A stretch of 64,000 nucleotides of DNA, taken from the NCBI RefSeq assembly GCF_029227915.1, contig NC_079887.1, forward strand, positions 5,022,001 through 5,086,000. Direction: 5' to 3'. The stretch is from Hydractinia symbiolongicarpus. Taxonomy: Eukaryota; Cnidaria; Hydrozoa; Anthoathecata; Hydractiniidae. Numbering within the stretch: position 1 is the stretch's first letter; the number at the start of each line of letters is the position of its first letter. A model generated the notes under the pieces. It worked only from the letters and a program-made list of their open reading frames with translations, ran no database searches and had not been told where the DNA came from. The position numbers and the translations under genes were made by a program. Shown here in pieces: positions 35,376-49,170 of this stretch.

Positions 35376-36796
35376 ACGCATGAGACTTGTAGTTTTCAAA
35401 AATGTTTTCATTTTTGATGGGACGCTTAATAAAAGAGATTTAATCGCCGGCAAACGAAAACCCGCGATTTCCTGTTAATCCCGAGCTTGGCCCGTATAGT
35501 CGAATGTATACAAAAAAAGTACCCAGGGAGTAAACTCATTTCCCGAACGATTTTTTAAATTTTTTTTTCACCACTTAAACACAAGAGACTTGTAGTATTC
35601 AAAAATGTTTTCATTTTTGATGACACTCTTAATGAAAGAGGTTTAATCGCCGGCGAACGAAAACCCGCGATTTCCCGTAAATCCCGGGCTTGGCCCGTAG
35701 AGTCGAATGTATACAAAGAAAGTACCCTGTGAGTAAACTCATTTCCAGAACGATTTTTTAAATTATTTTTTCACCACTAAAACGCATAAGACTTGTAGGT
35801 TTCAAAAAAGTTTTCATTTTTGATCAGACGCTGAGTAAAAGAAGTTTAATCGCCGGCAAACGAAAACCTGCCATTTCCCGTAAATCCCGGGCTTGGCCCG
35901 TAAAGTCGAATGTATACAAAGAAAGTACCCTGTGAGTAAACTCATTTCCAGACCGATTTTTTAATTTTTTTTTTCACCACTGAAACGCATGAGACTTGTA
36001 GTTTTCAAAAATGTTTTCATTTTTGATGACACGCTTAATGAAAGAAGTTTAATCGCCGGCAAACGAAAACTCGCGATTTCCCGTTAATCCCGAGCTTGGC
36101 CCGTAAAGTCGAATGTGTACAAAGAAAGTACCCAGGGAGTAAACTCATTTCCCAAACGATTTTTTAATTTTTTTTTTCACCACTGAAACGCATGAGACTT
36201 GTAGTTTTCAAAAATGTTTTCATTTTTGATGACACGCTTAATGAAAGAGGTTTAATCGCCGGCAAACGAAAACCCGCGATTTCCCGTAAATCCCGGGCTT
36301 GGCCCGTAGAGTGGAATGTATACAAAGAAAGTACCCTGTGAGTAAACTCATTTCCAGAACGATTTTTTAAATTATTTTTTCACCACTAAAACGCATAAGA
36401 CTTGTAGGTTTCAAAAAAGTTTTCATTTTTGATCAGACGCTGAATAAAAGAAGTTTAATCGCCGGCAAACGAAAACTCGCGATTTCCCGTAAATCCCGGG
36501 CTTGGCCGGTATAGTCAAAAGTATACAAAGAAAGTACCCAGGGAGTAAACTCATTTCCTGAACGATTTTTTAAATTATTTTTTCACCACTAAAACGCATG
36601 AGACTTGTAGTTTTCAAAAATGTTTTCATTTTTGATGAGACGCTTAATAAAAGAAGTTTAATCGCCGGCAAACGAAAACCCGCCATTTCCCGTAAATCCC
36701 GGGCTTGGCCCGTAGAGTCGAATGTATACAAAGAAAGTACCCTGTGAGTAAACTCATTTCCAGAACGATTTTTTAAATTATTTTTTCACCACTAAA
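35376..36796 (+). repeat. 1421-bp 7-monomer block, copy 2
   Basis: Tandem copy of 33955-35375 with a few private changes (GTAGTATTC near 35594, GTAAAGTCGAATG near 35900 and 36103, CAAAAAAAGTA near 35510). Confidence 0.82.
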
Positions 36797-37390
36797 ACGC
36801 ATAAGACTTGTAGGTTTCAAAAAAGTTTTCATTTTTGATGAGACGCTGAGTAAAAGAAGTTTAATCGCCGGCAAACGAAAACCCGCCATTTCCCGTAAAT
36901 CCCGGGCTTGGCCCGTAGAGTCAAAAGTATACAAAGAAAGTACCCAGGGAGTAAACTCATTTCCCAAACGATTTTTTAAATTATTTTTTCACCACTAAAA
37001 CGCATGAGACTTGTAGTTTTCAAAAATGTTTTCATTTTTGATGAGACGCTTAATAAAAGAAGTTTAATCGCCGGCAAACGAAAACCCGCCATTTCCCGTA
37101 AATCCCGGGCTTGGCCCGTAGAGTCGAATGTATACAAAGAAAGTACCCTGTGAGTAAACTCATTTCCAGAACGATTTTTTAAATTATTTTTTCACCACTA
37201 AAACGCATAAGACTTGTAGGTTTCAAAAAAGTTTTCATTTTTGATGAGACGCTGAGTAAAAGAAGTTTAATCGCCGGCAAACGAAAACCCGCCATTTCCC
37301 GTAAATCCCGGGCTTGGCCCGTAGAGTCAAAAGTATACAAAGAAAGTACCCAGGGAGTAAACTCATTTCCCAAACGATTTTTTAAATTAT
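36570..37390 (+). repeat. Dimer duplication, 406 bp
   Basis: Two monomers (CATGAG with GATGAGACGCTTAATAAAAG, then CATAAG with GATGAGACGCTGAGTAAAAG and AGAGTCAAAAG) occur twice in succession at a period of 406 bp, and the copies look identical by eye. The second monomer is itself a hybrid: a GGGCTTGG core joined to an AGTCAAAAG block. Confidence 0.8.
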
Positions 37391-39370
37391 TTTTTCACCA
37401 CTAAAACGCATGAGACTTGTAGTTTTCAGAAATGTTTTCATTTTTGATGAGACGCTGAATAAAAGAAGGTTAATCGCCGGCAAACGAAAACCCGCCATTT
37501 CCCGTAAACCCCGGACTCGGCCCAAATTGTCAAAAGTATACAAAGAAAGTACCCTGTGAGTAAACTCATTTCCGGAACGTTTTTTTAAATTTTTTTTTCA
37601 CCACTAAAACGCATGAGACTTGTAGTTTTCAAAAATGTTTTCATTTTTGATGACACGCTTAATGAAAGAGGTTTAATCGCCGGCAAACGAAAACCCGCCA
37701 TTTCCCGTAAACCTCGGACTCGACCCGTATAGTCAAAAGTATACAAAGAAAGTACCCAAGGATTAAATTCATTTCCAGAACGATTTTTTATATTATTTTT
37801 TCAGCACTAAAACGCATGAGACTTGTAGTTTTCAAAAATGTTTTCATTTTTGATGGGACGCTTAATAAAAGAGATTTAATCGCCGGCAAACGAAAACCCG
37901 CGATTTCCCGTTAATCCCGAGCTTGGCCCGTATAGTCGAATGTATACAAAGAAAGTACCCAAGGAGTAAACTCATTTCCCGAACGTTTTTTTTAATTTTT
38001 TTTTCACCACTAAAACGCATGAGACTTGTAGTTTTCAAAAATGTTTTCATTTTTGATGACACGCTTAATGAAAGAGGTTTAATCGCCGGCAAACGAAAAC
38101 CCGCGATTTCCCGTAAATCCCGGGCTTGGCCCGTAGAGTCGAATGTATACAAAGAAAGTACCCTGTGAGTAAACTCATTTCCTGAACGATTTTTTAAATT
38201 ATTTTTTCACCACTAAAACGCATAAGACTTGTAGGTTTCAAAAAAGTTTTCATTTTTGATCAGACGCTGAATAAAAGAAGTTTAATCGCCGGCAAACGAA
38301 AACTCGCGATTTCCCGTAAATCCCGGGCTTGGCCGGTATAGTCAAAAGTATACAAAGAAAGTACCCAGGGAGTAGACTCATTTCCTGAACGATTTTTTAA
38401 ATTATTTTTTCACCACTAAAACGCATGAGACTTGTAGTTTTCAAAAATGTTTTCATTTTTGATGAGACGCTGAATAAAAGAAGTTTAATCGCCGGCAAAC
38501 GAAAACCCGCCATTTCCCGTAAACCTCGGACTCGGCCCGTATAGTCAAAAGTATACAAAGAAAGTACCCAAGGAGTAAACTCATTTCCCGAACGTTTTTT
38601 TATATTATTTTTTCAACACTAAAACGCATGAGACTTGTAGTTTTCAAAAATGTTTTCATTTTTGATGGGACGCTTAATAAAAGAGATTTAATTGCCGGCA
38701 AACGAAAACCCGCGATTTCCTGTTAATCCCGAGCTTGGCCCGTATAGTCGAATGTGTACAAAGAAAGTACCCAGGGAGTAAACTCATTTCCCGAACGATT
38801 TTTTAAATTTTTTTTTCACCACTTAAACGCAAGAGACTTGTAGTTTCCAAAAATGTTTTCATTTTTGATGACACTCTTAATGAAAGAGGTTTAATCGCCG
38901 GCGAACGAAAACCCGCGATTTCCCGTAAATCCCGGGCTTGGCCCGTAGAGTCGAATGTATACAAAGAAAGTACCCTGTGAGTAAACTCATTTCCAGAACG
39001 ATTTTTTAAATTATTTTTTCACCACTAAAACGCATAAGACTTGTAGGTTTCAAAAAAGTTTTCATTTTTGATCAGACGCTGAGTAAAAGAATTTTAATCG
39101 CCGGCAAACGAAAACCCGCCATTTCCCGTAAATCCCGGGCTTGGCCCGTAGAGTCGAATGTATACAAAGAAAGTACCCTGTGAGTAAACTCATTTCCAGA
39201 CCGATTTTTTAATTTTTTTTTTCACCACTGAAACGCATGAGACTTGTAGTTTTCAAAAATGTTTTCATTTTTGATGACACGCTTAATGAAAGAAGTTTAA
39301 TCGCCGGCAAACGAAAACTCGCGATTTCCCGTTAATCCAGAGCTTGGCCCGTATAGTCGAATGTGTACAA
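37330..39370 (+). repeat. About 2.04 kb block, copy 2 (offset 4669 bp)
   Basis: Sister of 32660-34700. It begins within a T4-like monomer (GAAGGTTAATC, here with GGCCCAAATTGTC instead of GGGCTGAATTG). It ends where an extra CCCTGTGAG monomer breaks the register. Confidence 0.8.
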
Positions 39371-41050
39371 AGAAAGTACCCTGTGAGTAAACTCATTTCC
39401 AGACCGATTTTTTAATTTTTTTTTTCACCACTGAAACGCATGAGACTTGTAGTTTTCAAAAATGTTTTCATTTTTGATGACACGCTTAATGAAAGAAGTT
39501 TAATCGCCGGCAAACGAAAACTCGCGATTTCCCGTTAATCCCGAGCTTGGCCCGTATAGTCGAATGTGTACAAAGAAAGTACCCAGGGAGTAAACTCATT
39601 TCCCAAACGATTTTTTAATTTTTTTTTTCACCACTGAAACGCATGAGACTTGTAGTTTTCAAAAATGTTTTCATTTTTGATGACACGCTTAATGAAAGAG
39701 GTTTAATCGCCGGCAAACGAAAACCCGCGATTTCCCGTAAATCCCGGTCTTGGCCCGTAGAGTCGAATGTATACAAAGAAAGTACCCTGTGAGTAAACTC
39801 ATTTCCAGAACGATTTTTTAAATTATTTTTTCACCACTAAAACGCATAAGACTTGTAGGTTTCAAAAAAGTTTTCATTCTTGATCAGACGCTGAGTAAAA
39901 GAAGTTTAATCGCCGGCAAACGAAAACCCGCCATTTCCCGTAAATCCCGGGCTTGGCCCGTAGAGTCGAATGTATACAAAGAAAGTACCCTGTGAGTAAA
40001 CTCATTTCCAGAACGATTTTTTAATTTTTTTTTTCACCACTGAAACGCATGAGACTTGTAGTTTTCAAAAATGTTTTCATTTTTGATGACACGCTTAATG
40101 AAAGAAATTTAATCGCCGGCAAACGAAAACTCGCGATTTCCCGTTAATCCCGAGCTTGGCCCGTATAGTCGAATGTGTACAAAGAAAGTACCCTGTGAGT
40201 AAACTCATTTCCAGACCGATTTTTTAATTTTTTTTTTCACCACTGAAACGCATGAGACTTGTAGTTTTCAAAAATGTTTTCATTTTTGATGACACGCTTA
40301 ATGAAAGAAGTTTAATCGCCGGCAAACGAAAACTCGCGATTTCCCGTTAATCCCGAGCTTGGCCCGTATAGTCGAATGTGTACAAAGAAAGTACCCAGGG
40401 AGTAAACTCATTTCCCAAACGATTTTTTAATTTTTTTTTTCACCACTGAAACGCATGAGACTTGTAGTTTTCAAAAATGTTTTCATTTTTGATGACACGC
40501 TTAATGAAAGAGGTTTAATCGCCGGCAAACGAAAACCCGCGATTTCCCGTAAATCCCGGTCTTGGCCCGTAGAGTCGAATGTATACAAAGAAAGTACCCT
40601 GTGAGTAAACTCATTTCCAGAACGATTTTTTAAATTATTTTTTCACCACTAAAACGCATAAGACTTGTAGGTTTCAAAAAAGTTTTCATTTTTGATCAGA
40701 CGCTGAGTAAAAGAAGTTTAATCGCCGGCAAACGAAAACCCGCCATTTCCCGTAAATCCCGGGCTTGGCCCGTAGAGTCGAATGTATACAAAGAAAGTAC
40801 CCTGTGAGTAAACTCATTTCCAGAACGATTTTTTAATTTTTTTTTTCACCACTGAAACGCATGAGACTTGTAGTTTTCAAAAATGTTTTCATTTTTGATG
40901 ACACGCTTAATGAAAGAAGTTTAATCGCCGGCAAACGAAAACTCGCGATTTCCCGTTAATCCCGAGCTTGGCCCGTATAGTCGAATGTGTACAAAGAAAG
41001 TACCCAGGGAGTAAACTCATTTCCCAAACGATTTTTTAATTTTTTTTTTC
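38930..41050 (+). repeat. 812-bp tetramer, about two and a half copies
   Basis: Copies at about 38930-39741, 39742-40553 and a partial third to 41050. Marks such as CCCGGTCTTGG (39741, 40553), ACTGAAACGC and TGAGTAAAAG recur every 812 bp. The T-tract tail is long in these monomers (TTTTTTAATTTTTTTTTTC). Confidence 0.78.
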
Positions 41051-43660
41051 ACCACTGAAACGCATGAGACTTGTAGTTTTTAAAAATGTTTTCATTTTTG
41101 ATGACACGCTTAATGAAAGAGGTTTAATCGCCGGCAAACGAAAACCCGCGATTTCCCGTAAATCCCGGGCTTGGCCCGTAGAGTCGAATGTATACAAAGA
41201 AAGTACCCTGTGAGTAAACTCATTTCCAGAACGATTTTTTATATTATTTTTTCAGCACTAAAACGCATGAGACTTGTAGTTTTCAAAAATGTTTTCTTTT
41301 TTGATGGGACGCTGAATAAAAGAGATTTAATCGCCGGCAAACGAAAACCCGCGATTTCCCGTTAATCCCGAGCATGGCCCGTATAGTCGAATGTATACAA
41401 AGAAAGTACCCACGGAGTAAACTCATTTCCCGAATGATTTTTTAAATTTTTTTTTCACCACTAAAACGCATGAGACTTGTAGTTTTCAAAAATGTTTTCA
41501 TTTTTGATGACACGCTTAATGAAAGAGGTTTAATCGCCGGCAAACGGAAACCAGCGATTTCCCGTAAATCCCGGGCTTGGCCCGTAGAGTCGAATGTATA
41601 CAAAGAAAGTACCCTGTGAGTAAACTCATTTCCAGAACGATTTTTTAAATTATTTTTTCACCACTAAAACGCATAGGACTTGTAGGTTTCAAAAAAGTTT
41701 TCATTTTTGATCAGACGCTGAATAAAAGAAGTTTAATCGCCGGCAAACGAAAACTCGCGATTTCCCGTAAATCCCGGGCTTGGCCGGTATAGTCAAAAGT
41801 ATACAAAGAAAGTACCCAGGGAGTAAACTCATTTCCTGAACGATTTTTTAAATTATTTTTTCACCACTAAAACGCATGAGACTTGTAGTTTTCAAAAATG
41901 TTTTCATTTTTGATGAGACGCTGAATAAAAGAAGTTTAATCGCCGGCAAACGAAAACCCGCCATTTCCCGTAAACCCCGGACTCAGCCCGTATAGTCAAA
42001 AGTATACAAAGAAAGTACCCAAGGAGTAAACTCATTTCCCGAACGATTTTTTATATTATTTTTTCAGCACTAAAACGCATGAGACTTGTAGTTTTCAAAA
42101 ATGTTTTCATTTTTGATGAGACGCTGAATAAAAGAAGTTTAATCGCCGGCAAACGAAAACCCGCCATTTCCCGTAAACCCCGGACTCGGCCCGTATAGTC
42201 AAAAGTATACAAAGAAAGTACCCAAGGAGTAAACTCATTTCCCGAACGATTTTTTATATTATTTTTTCAGCACTAAAACGCATGAGACTTGTAGTTTTCA
42301 AAAATGTTTTCATTTTTGATGGGACGCTGAATAAAAGAAGTTTAATCGCCGGCAAACGAAAACCCGCGATTTCCCGTAAATCCCGGACTCGGCCCGTATA
42401 GTCAAAAGTATACAAAGAAAGTACCCAGGGAGTAAACTCATTTCCCGAACGATTTTTTAAATTATTTTTTTACCACTAAAAGGCATGAGACTTGTAGTTT
42501 TCAAAAATGGTTTCATTTTTGATGAGACTCTTAATAAAAGGGGTTTAATTGCCAGCAAACGAAAACCCGCGATTTCCCGTAAATCCCGGGCTTGGCCCGT
42601 AGAGTCGAATGTATACAAAGAAAGTACCCTGTGAGTAAACTCATTTCCAGAACGATTTTTTAAATTATATTTTAACCACTAAAACGCATAAGACTTGTAG
42701 GTTTCAAAAATGTTTTCATTTTTGATCAGACGCTGAATAAAAGAAGTTTAATCGCCGGCAAACGAAAACTCGCGATTTCCCGTAAATCCCGGGCTTGGCC
42801 GGTATAGTCAAAAGTATACAAAGAAAGTACCCAGGGAGTAAACTCATTTCCTGAACGATTTTTTAAATTATTTTTTCACCACTAAAACGCATGAGACTTG
42901 TAGTTTTCAAAAATGTTTTCATTTTTGATGACACGCTTAATCAAAGGGGTTTAATCGCCGGCAAACGAAAACCCGCGATTTCCCGTAAATCCCGGGCTTG
43001 GCCCGTAGAGTCGAATGTATACAAAGAAAGTACCCTGTGAGTAAACTCATTTCCAGAACGATTTTTTAAATTATTTTTTCACCACTAAAACGCATAAGAC
43101 TTGTAGGTTTCAAAAATGTTTTCATTTTTGATGAGACGCTGAATAAAAGACGTTTTATCGCCGGCAAACGAAAACCCGCGATTTCCCGTAAATCCCGGGC
43201 TTGGCCCGTATAGTTGAATTTATTTAAAGAAAGTACCCAGGGAGTAAACTCATTTCCAAAACGATTTTTTAAAGTATCTCTTCACCACTAAAACGCATAA
43301 GACTTGTAGATTTCAAAAATGTTTTCATTTTTGATCAGACGCTGAATAAAAGAAGTTTAATCGCCGGCAAACGAAAACTCGCGATTTCCCGTAAATCCCG
43401 GGCTTGGCCGGTATAGTCAAAAGTATACAAAGAAAGTACCCAGGGAGTAAACTCATTTCCTGAACGATTTTTTAAATTATTTTTTCACCACTAAAACGCA
43501 TAAGACTTGTAGTTTTCAAAAATGTATTCATTTTTGATGACACGCTTAATGAAAGAGGTTTAATCGCCGGCAAACGAAAACCCGCGATTTCCCGTAAATC
43601 CCGGGCTTGGCCCGTAGAGTCGAATGTATACAAAGAAAGTACCCTGTGAGTAAACTCATT
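41051..43660 (+). repeat. Mixed segment with subfamily switch
   Basis: Single monomers of many types. Two successive near-identical monomers lie at about 41868-42273. A GGTTTCATTTTTGATGAGACTCTTAAT monomer at about 42475 returns near 49577, 51607 and 52622. A TTATTTAAAG monomer at 43211 lacks GTATAC. Near 42700 the CATAAG/GATCAG subfamily changes from CAAAAAAG to CAAAAATG. Confidence 0.8.
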
Positions 43661-46500
43661 TCCAGAACAATTTTTTAAATTATTTTTTCACCACTAAAAC
43701 GCATAAGACTTGTAGGTTTCAAAAATGTTTTCATTTTTGATCAGACGCTGAATAAAAGAAGTTTAATCGCCGGCAAACAAAAACTCGCGATTACCCGTAA
43801 ATCCCGGGCTTGGCCGGTATAGTCAAAAGTATACAAAGAAAGTACCCAGGGAGTAAACTTATTTCCCGAACGATTTTTTAAATTATTTTTTCACCACTAA
43901 AACGCATGAGACTTGTAGTTTTCAAAAGTGTTTTCATTTTTGATGAGACGCTGAATAAAAGAGGTTTAATCGCCGACAAACGAAAACCCGCGATTTCCCG
44001 TAAATCCCGGGCTTGGCCCGTAGAGTCGAATGTATACAAAGAAAGTACCCTGTGAGTAAACTCATTTCCAGAACGATTTTTTAAATTATTTTTTCACCAC
44101 TAAAACGCATAAGACTTGTAGGTTTCAAAAATGTTTTCATTTTTGATCAGACGCTGAGTAAAAGAAGTTTAATCGCCGGCAAACGAAAACTCGCGATTTC
44201 CCGTAAATCCCGGGCTTGGCCGGTATAGTCAAAAGTATACAAAAAAGTACCCAGGGAGTAAAATCATTTCCTGAACGATTTTTTTAATTATTTTTTCACC
44301 ACTAAAACGCATGAGACTTGTAGTTTTCAAAAATGTTTTCATTTTTGATGAGACGCTGAATAAAAGAAGTTTAATCGCCGGCAAACGAAAACCCGCCATT
44401 TCCCGTTAATCCCGAGCTTGGCCCGTATAGTCGAATGTATACAAAGAAAGTACCCAGGGAGTAAACTTATTTCCCGAACGATTTTTTAAATTATTTTTTC
44501 ACCACTAAAACGCATGAGACTTGTAGTTTTCCAAAGTGTTTTCATTTTTGATGAGACGCTGAATAAAAGAGGTTTAATCGCCGGCAAACGAAAACCCGCG
44601 ATTTCCCGTAAATCCCGGGCTTGGCCCGTAGAGTCGAATGTATACAAAGAAAGTACCCTGTGAGTAAACTCATTTCCAGAACGATTTTTTAAATTATTTT
44701 TTCACCACTAAAACGCATAAGACTTGTAGGTTTCAAAAATGTTTTCATTTTTGATCAGACGCTGAATGAAAGAAGTTTAATCGCCGGCAAACGAAAACTC
44801 GCGATTTCCCGTAAATCCCGGGCTTGGCCGGTATAGTTAAAAGTATACAAAAAAAGTACCCAGGGAGTAAACTTATTTTCCGAACGATTTTTTAAATTAT
44901 TTTTTCACCACTAAAACGCATGAGACTTGTAGTTTTCAAAAATGTTTTCATTTTTAATGAGACGCTTGCTGAAAGAGGTTAAATCGCCGGCAAACGAAAA
45001 TCCGCGATTTCCCGTAAATCCCGGGATTGGCCCGTATAGTCAAATGTATACAAAGAAAGTACCCTGTGAGTAAACTCATTTCCAGAACAATTTTTTAAAT
45101 TATTTTTTCACCACTAAAACGCATAAGACTTGTAGGTTTCAAAAATGTTTTCATTTTTGATCAGACGCTGAATAAAAGAAGTTTAATCGCCGGCAAACAA
45201 AAACTCGCGATTTCCCGTAAATCCCGGGCTTGGCCGGTATAGTCAAAAGTATACAAAGAAAGTACCCAGGGAGTAAACTTATTTCCCGAACGATTTTTTA
45301 AATTATTTTTTCACCACTAAAACGCATGAGACTTGTAGTTTTCAAAAGTGTTTTCATTTTTGATGAGACGCTGAATACAAGAGGTTTAATCGCCGACAAA
45401 CGAAAACCCGCGATTTCCCGTAAATCCCGGGCTTGGCCCGTAGAGTCGAATGTATACAAAGAAAGTACCCAGGGAGTAAACTCATTTCCAGAACGATTTT
45501 TTAAATTATTTTTTCACCACTAAAACGCATAAGACTTGTAGGTTTCAAAAATGTTTTCATTTTTGATCAGACGCTGAATAAAAGAAGTTTAATCGCCGGC
45601 AAACGAAAACTCGCGATTTCCCGTAAATCCCGGGCTTGGCCGGTATAGTCAAAAGTATACAAAAAAGTACCCAGGGAGTAAAATCATTTCCTGAACGATT
45701 TTTTTAATTATTTTTTCACCACTAAAACGCATGAGACTTGTAGTTTTCAAAAATGTTTTCATTTTTGATGAGACGCTGAATAAAAGAAGTTTAATCGCCG
45801 GCAAACGAAAACCCGCCATTTCCCGTTAATCCCGAGCTTGGCCCGTATAGTCGAATGTATACAAAGAAAGTACCCAGGGAGTAAACTTAATTCCCGAACG
45901 ATTTTTTAAATTATTTTTTCACCACTAAAACGCATGAGACTTGTAGTTTTCCAAAGTGTTTTCATTTTTGATGAGACGCTGAATAAAAGAGGTTTAATCG
46001 CCGGCAAACGAAAACCCGCGATTTCCCGTAAATCCCGGGCTTGGCCCGTAGAGTCGAATGTATACAAAGAAAGTACCCTGTGAGTAAACTCATTTCCAGA
46101 ACGATTTTTTAAATTATTTTTTCACCACTAAAACGCATAAGACTTGTAGGTTTCAAAAATGTTTTCATTTTTGATCAGACGCTGAATGAAAGAAGTTTAA
46201 TCGCCGGCAAACGAAAACTCGCGATTTCCCGTAAATCCCGGGCTTGGCCGGTATAGTTAAAAGTATACAAAAAAAGTACCCAGGGAGTAAACTTATTTCC
46301 CGAACGATTTTTTAAATTATTTTTTCACCACTAAAACGCATGAGACTTGTAGTTTTCAAAAATGTTTTCATTTTTAATGAGACGCTTGCTGAAAGAGGTT
46401 AAATCGCCGGCAAACGAAAATCCGCGATTTCCCGTAAATCCCGGGATTGGCCCGTATAGTCAAATGTATACAAAGAAAGTACCCTGTGAGTAAACTCATT
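43660..46500 (+). repeat. 1420-bp 7-monomer repeat, two tandem copies
   Basis: Copy 1 is about 43660-45080 and copy 2 about 45080-46500. Shared marks are CAGAACAATTTTTT, CGCCGACAAACG, GTATACAAAAAAGTACC with AAAATCATT, TTCCAAAGTG, and CTTGCTGAAAGAGGTTAAATC. The period is one base under 7 x 203 because of the shortened CAAAAAAGTA monomer. Confidence 0.85.
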
Positions 46501-47199
46501 TCCTGAACGATTTTTTAAATTTTTTTTTCACCACTAAAACGCATAAGACTTGTAGGTTTCAAAAATGTTTTCATTTTTGATCAGACGCTGAATAAAAGAA
46601 GTTTAATCGCCGGCAAACGAAAACTCGCGATTTCCCGTAAATCCCGGGCTTGGCCGGTATAGTCAAAAGTATACAAAGAAAGTACCCAGGGAGTAAACTC
46701 ATTTCCTGAACGATTTTTTAAATTATTTTTTCACCACTAAAACGCATGAGACTTGCAGTTTTCAAAAATGTTTTCATTTTTGATGACACGCTTAATCAAA
46801 GGGGTTTAATCGCCGGCAAACGAAAACCCGCGATTTCCCGTAAATCCCGGGCTTGGCCCGTAGAGTCGAATGTATACAAAGAAAGTACCCTGTGAGTAAA
46901 CTCATTTCCAGAACGATTTTTTAAATTATTTTTTCACCACTAAAACGCATAAGACTTGTAGGTTTCAAAAATGTTTTCATTTTTGATCAGACGCTGAATA
47001 AAAGAAGTTTAATCGCCGGCAAACGAAAACTCGCGATTTCCCGTAAATCCCGGGCTTGGCCGGTATAGTCAAAAGTATACAAAGAAAGTACCCAGGGAGT
47101 AAACTTATTTTCCGAACGATTTTTTAAATTATTTTTTCACCACTAAAACGCATGGGACTTGTAGTTTTCAAAAGTGTTTTCATTTTTGATGAGACGCTG

Positions 47200-49170
47200 A
47201 ATAAAAGACGTTTTATCGCCGGCAAACGAAAACCCGCGATTTCCCGTAAATCCCGGGCTTGGCCCGTATAGTTGAATTTATTTAAAGAAAGTACCCAGGG
47301 AGTAAACTCATTTCCAAAACGATTTTTTAAAGTATCTTTTCACCACTAAAACGCATAAGACTTGTAGATTTCAAAAATGTTTTCATTTTTGATCAGACGC
47401 TGAATAAAAGAAGTTTAATCGCCGGCAAACGAAAACTCGCGATTTCCCGTAAATCCCGGGCTTGGCCGGTATAGTCAAAAGTATACAAAGAAAGTACCCA
47501 GGGAGTAAACTCATTTCCTGAACGATTTTTTAAATTATTTTTTCACCACTAAAACGCATAAGACTTGTAGTTTTCAAAAATGTATTCATTTTTGATGACA
47601 CGCTTAATGAAAGAGGTTTAATCGCCGGCAAACGAAAACCCGCGATTTCCCGTAAATCCCGGGCTTGGCCCGTAGAGTCGAATGTATACAAAGAAAGTAC
47701 CCTGTGAGTAAACTCATTTCCAGAACAATTTTTTAAATTATTTTTTCACCACTAAAACGCATAAGACTTGTAGGTTTCAAAAATGTTTTCATTTTTGATC
47801 AGACGCTGAATAAAAGAAGTTTAATCGCCGGCAAACAAAAACTCGCGATTTCCCGTAAATCCCGGGCTTGGCCGGTATAGTCAAAAGTATACAAAGAAAG
47901 TACCCAGGGAGTAAACTTATTTCCCGAACGATTTTTTAAATTATTTTTTCACCACTTAAACGCATGAGACTTGTAGTTTTCAAAAGTGTTTTCATTTTTG
48001 ATGAGACGCTGAATAAAAGAGGTTTAATCGCCGACAAACGAAAACCCGCGATTTCCCGTAAATCCCGGGCTTGGCCCGTAGAGTCGAATGTATACAAAGA
48101 AAGTACCCTGTGAGTAAACTCATTTCCAGAACGATTTTTTAAATTATTTTTTCACCACTAAAACGCATAAGACTTGTAGGTTTCAAAAATGTTTTCATTT
48201 TTGATCAGACGCTGAATAAAAGAAGTTTAATCGCCGGCAAACGAAAACTCGCGATTTCCCGTAAATCCCGGGCTTGGCCGGTATAGTCAAAAGTATACAA
48301 AAAAGTACCCAGGGAGTAAAATCATTTCCTGAACGATTTTTTTAATTATTTTTTCACCACTAAAACGCATGAGACTTGTAGTTTTCAAAAATGTTTTCAT
48401 TTTTGATGAGACGCTGAATAAAAGAAGTTTAATCGCCGGCAAACGAAAACCCGCCATTTCCCGTTAATCCCGAGCTTGGCCCGTATAGTCGAATGTATAC
48501 AAAGAAAGTACCCAGGGAGTAAACTTATTTCCCGAACGATTTTTTAAATTATTTTTTCACCACTAAAACGCATGAGACTTGTAGTTTTCCAAAGTGTTTT
48601 CATTTTTGATGAGACGCTGAATAAAAGAGGTTTAATCGCCGGCAAACGAAAACCCGCGATTTCCCGTAAATCCCGGGCTTGGCCCGTAGAGTCGAATGTA
48701 TACAAAGAAAGTACCCTGTGAGTAAACTCATTTCCAGAACGATTTTTTAAATTATTTTTTCACCACTAAAACGCATAAGACTTGTAGGTTTCAAAAATGT
48801 TTTCATTTTTGATCAGACGCTGAATGAAAGAAGTTTAATCGCCGGCAAACGAAAACTCGCGATTTCCCGTAAATCCCGGGCTTGGCCGGTATAGTTAAAA
48901 GTATACAAAAAAAGTACCCAGGGAGTAAACTTATTTCCCGAACGATTTTTTAAATTATTTTTTCACCACTAAAACGCATGAGACTTGTAGTTTTCAAAAA
49001 TGTTTTCATTTTTAATGAGACGCTTGCTGAAAGAGGTTAAATCGCCGGCAAACGAAAATCCGCGATTTCCCGTAAATCCCGGGATTGGCCCGTATAGTCA
49101 AATGTATACAAAGAAAGTACCCTGTGAGTAAACTCATTTCCTGAACGATTTTTTAAATTTTTTTTTCACC
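47200..49170 (+). repeat. Third copy of the 7-monomer set, 4058 bp from 43.2 kb
   Basis: The order GAATTTATTTAAAG, TGTATTC, CAGAACAATT, CGCCGACAAACG, CAAAAAAGTACC, TTCCAAAGTG, CTTGCTGAAAG from 43211 to about 45110 is repeated with a 4058-bp offset. Together with 43660-46500 this gives three copies of the 7-monomer core. Confidence 0.82.
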
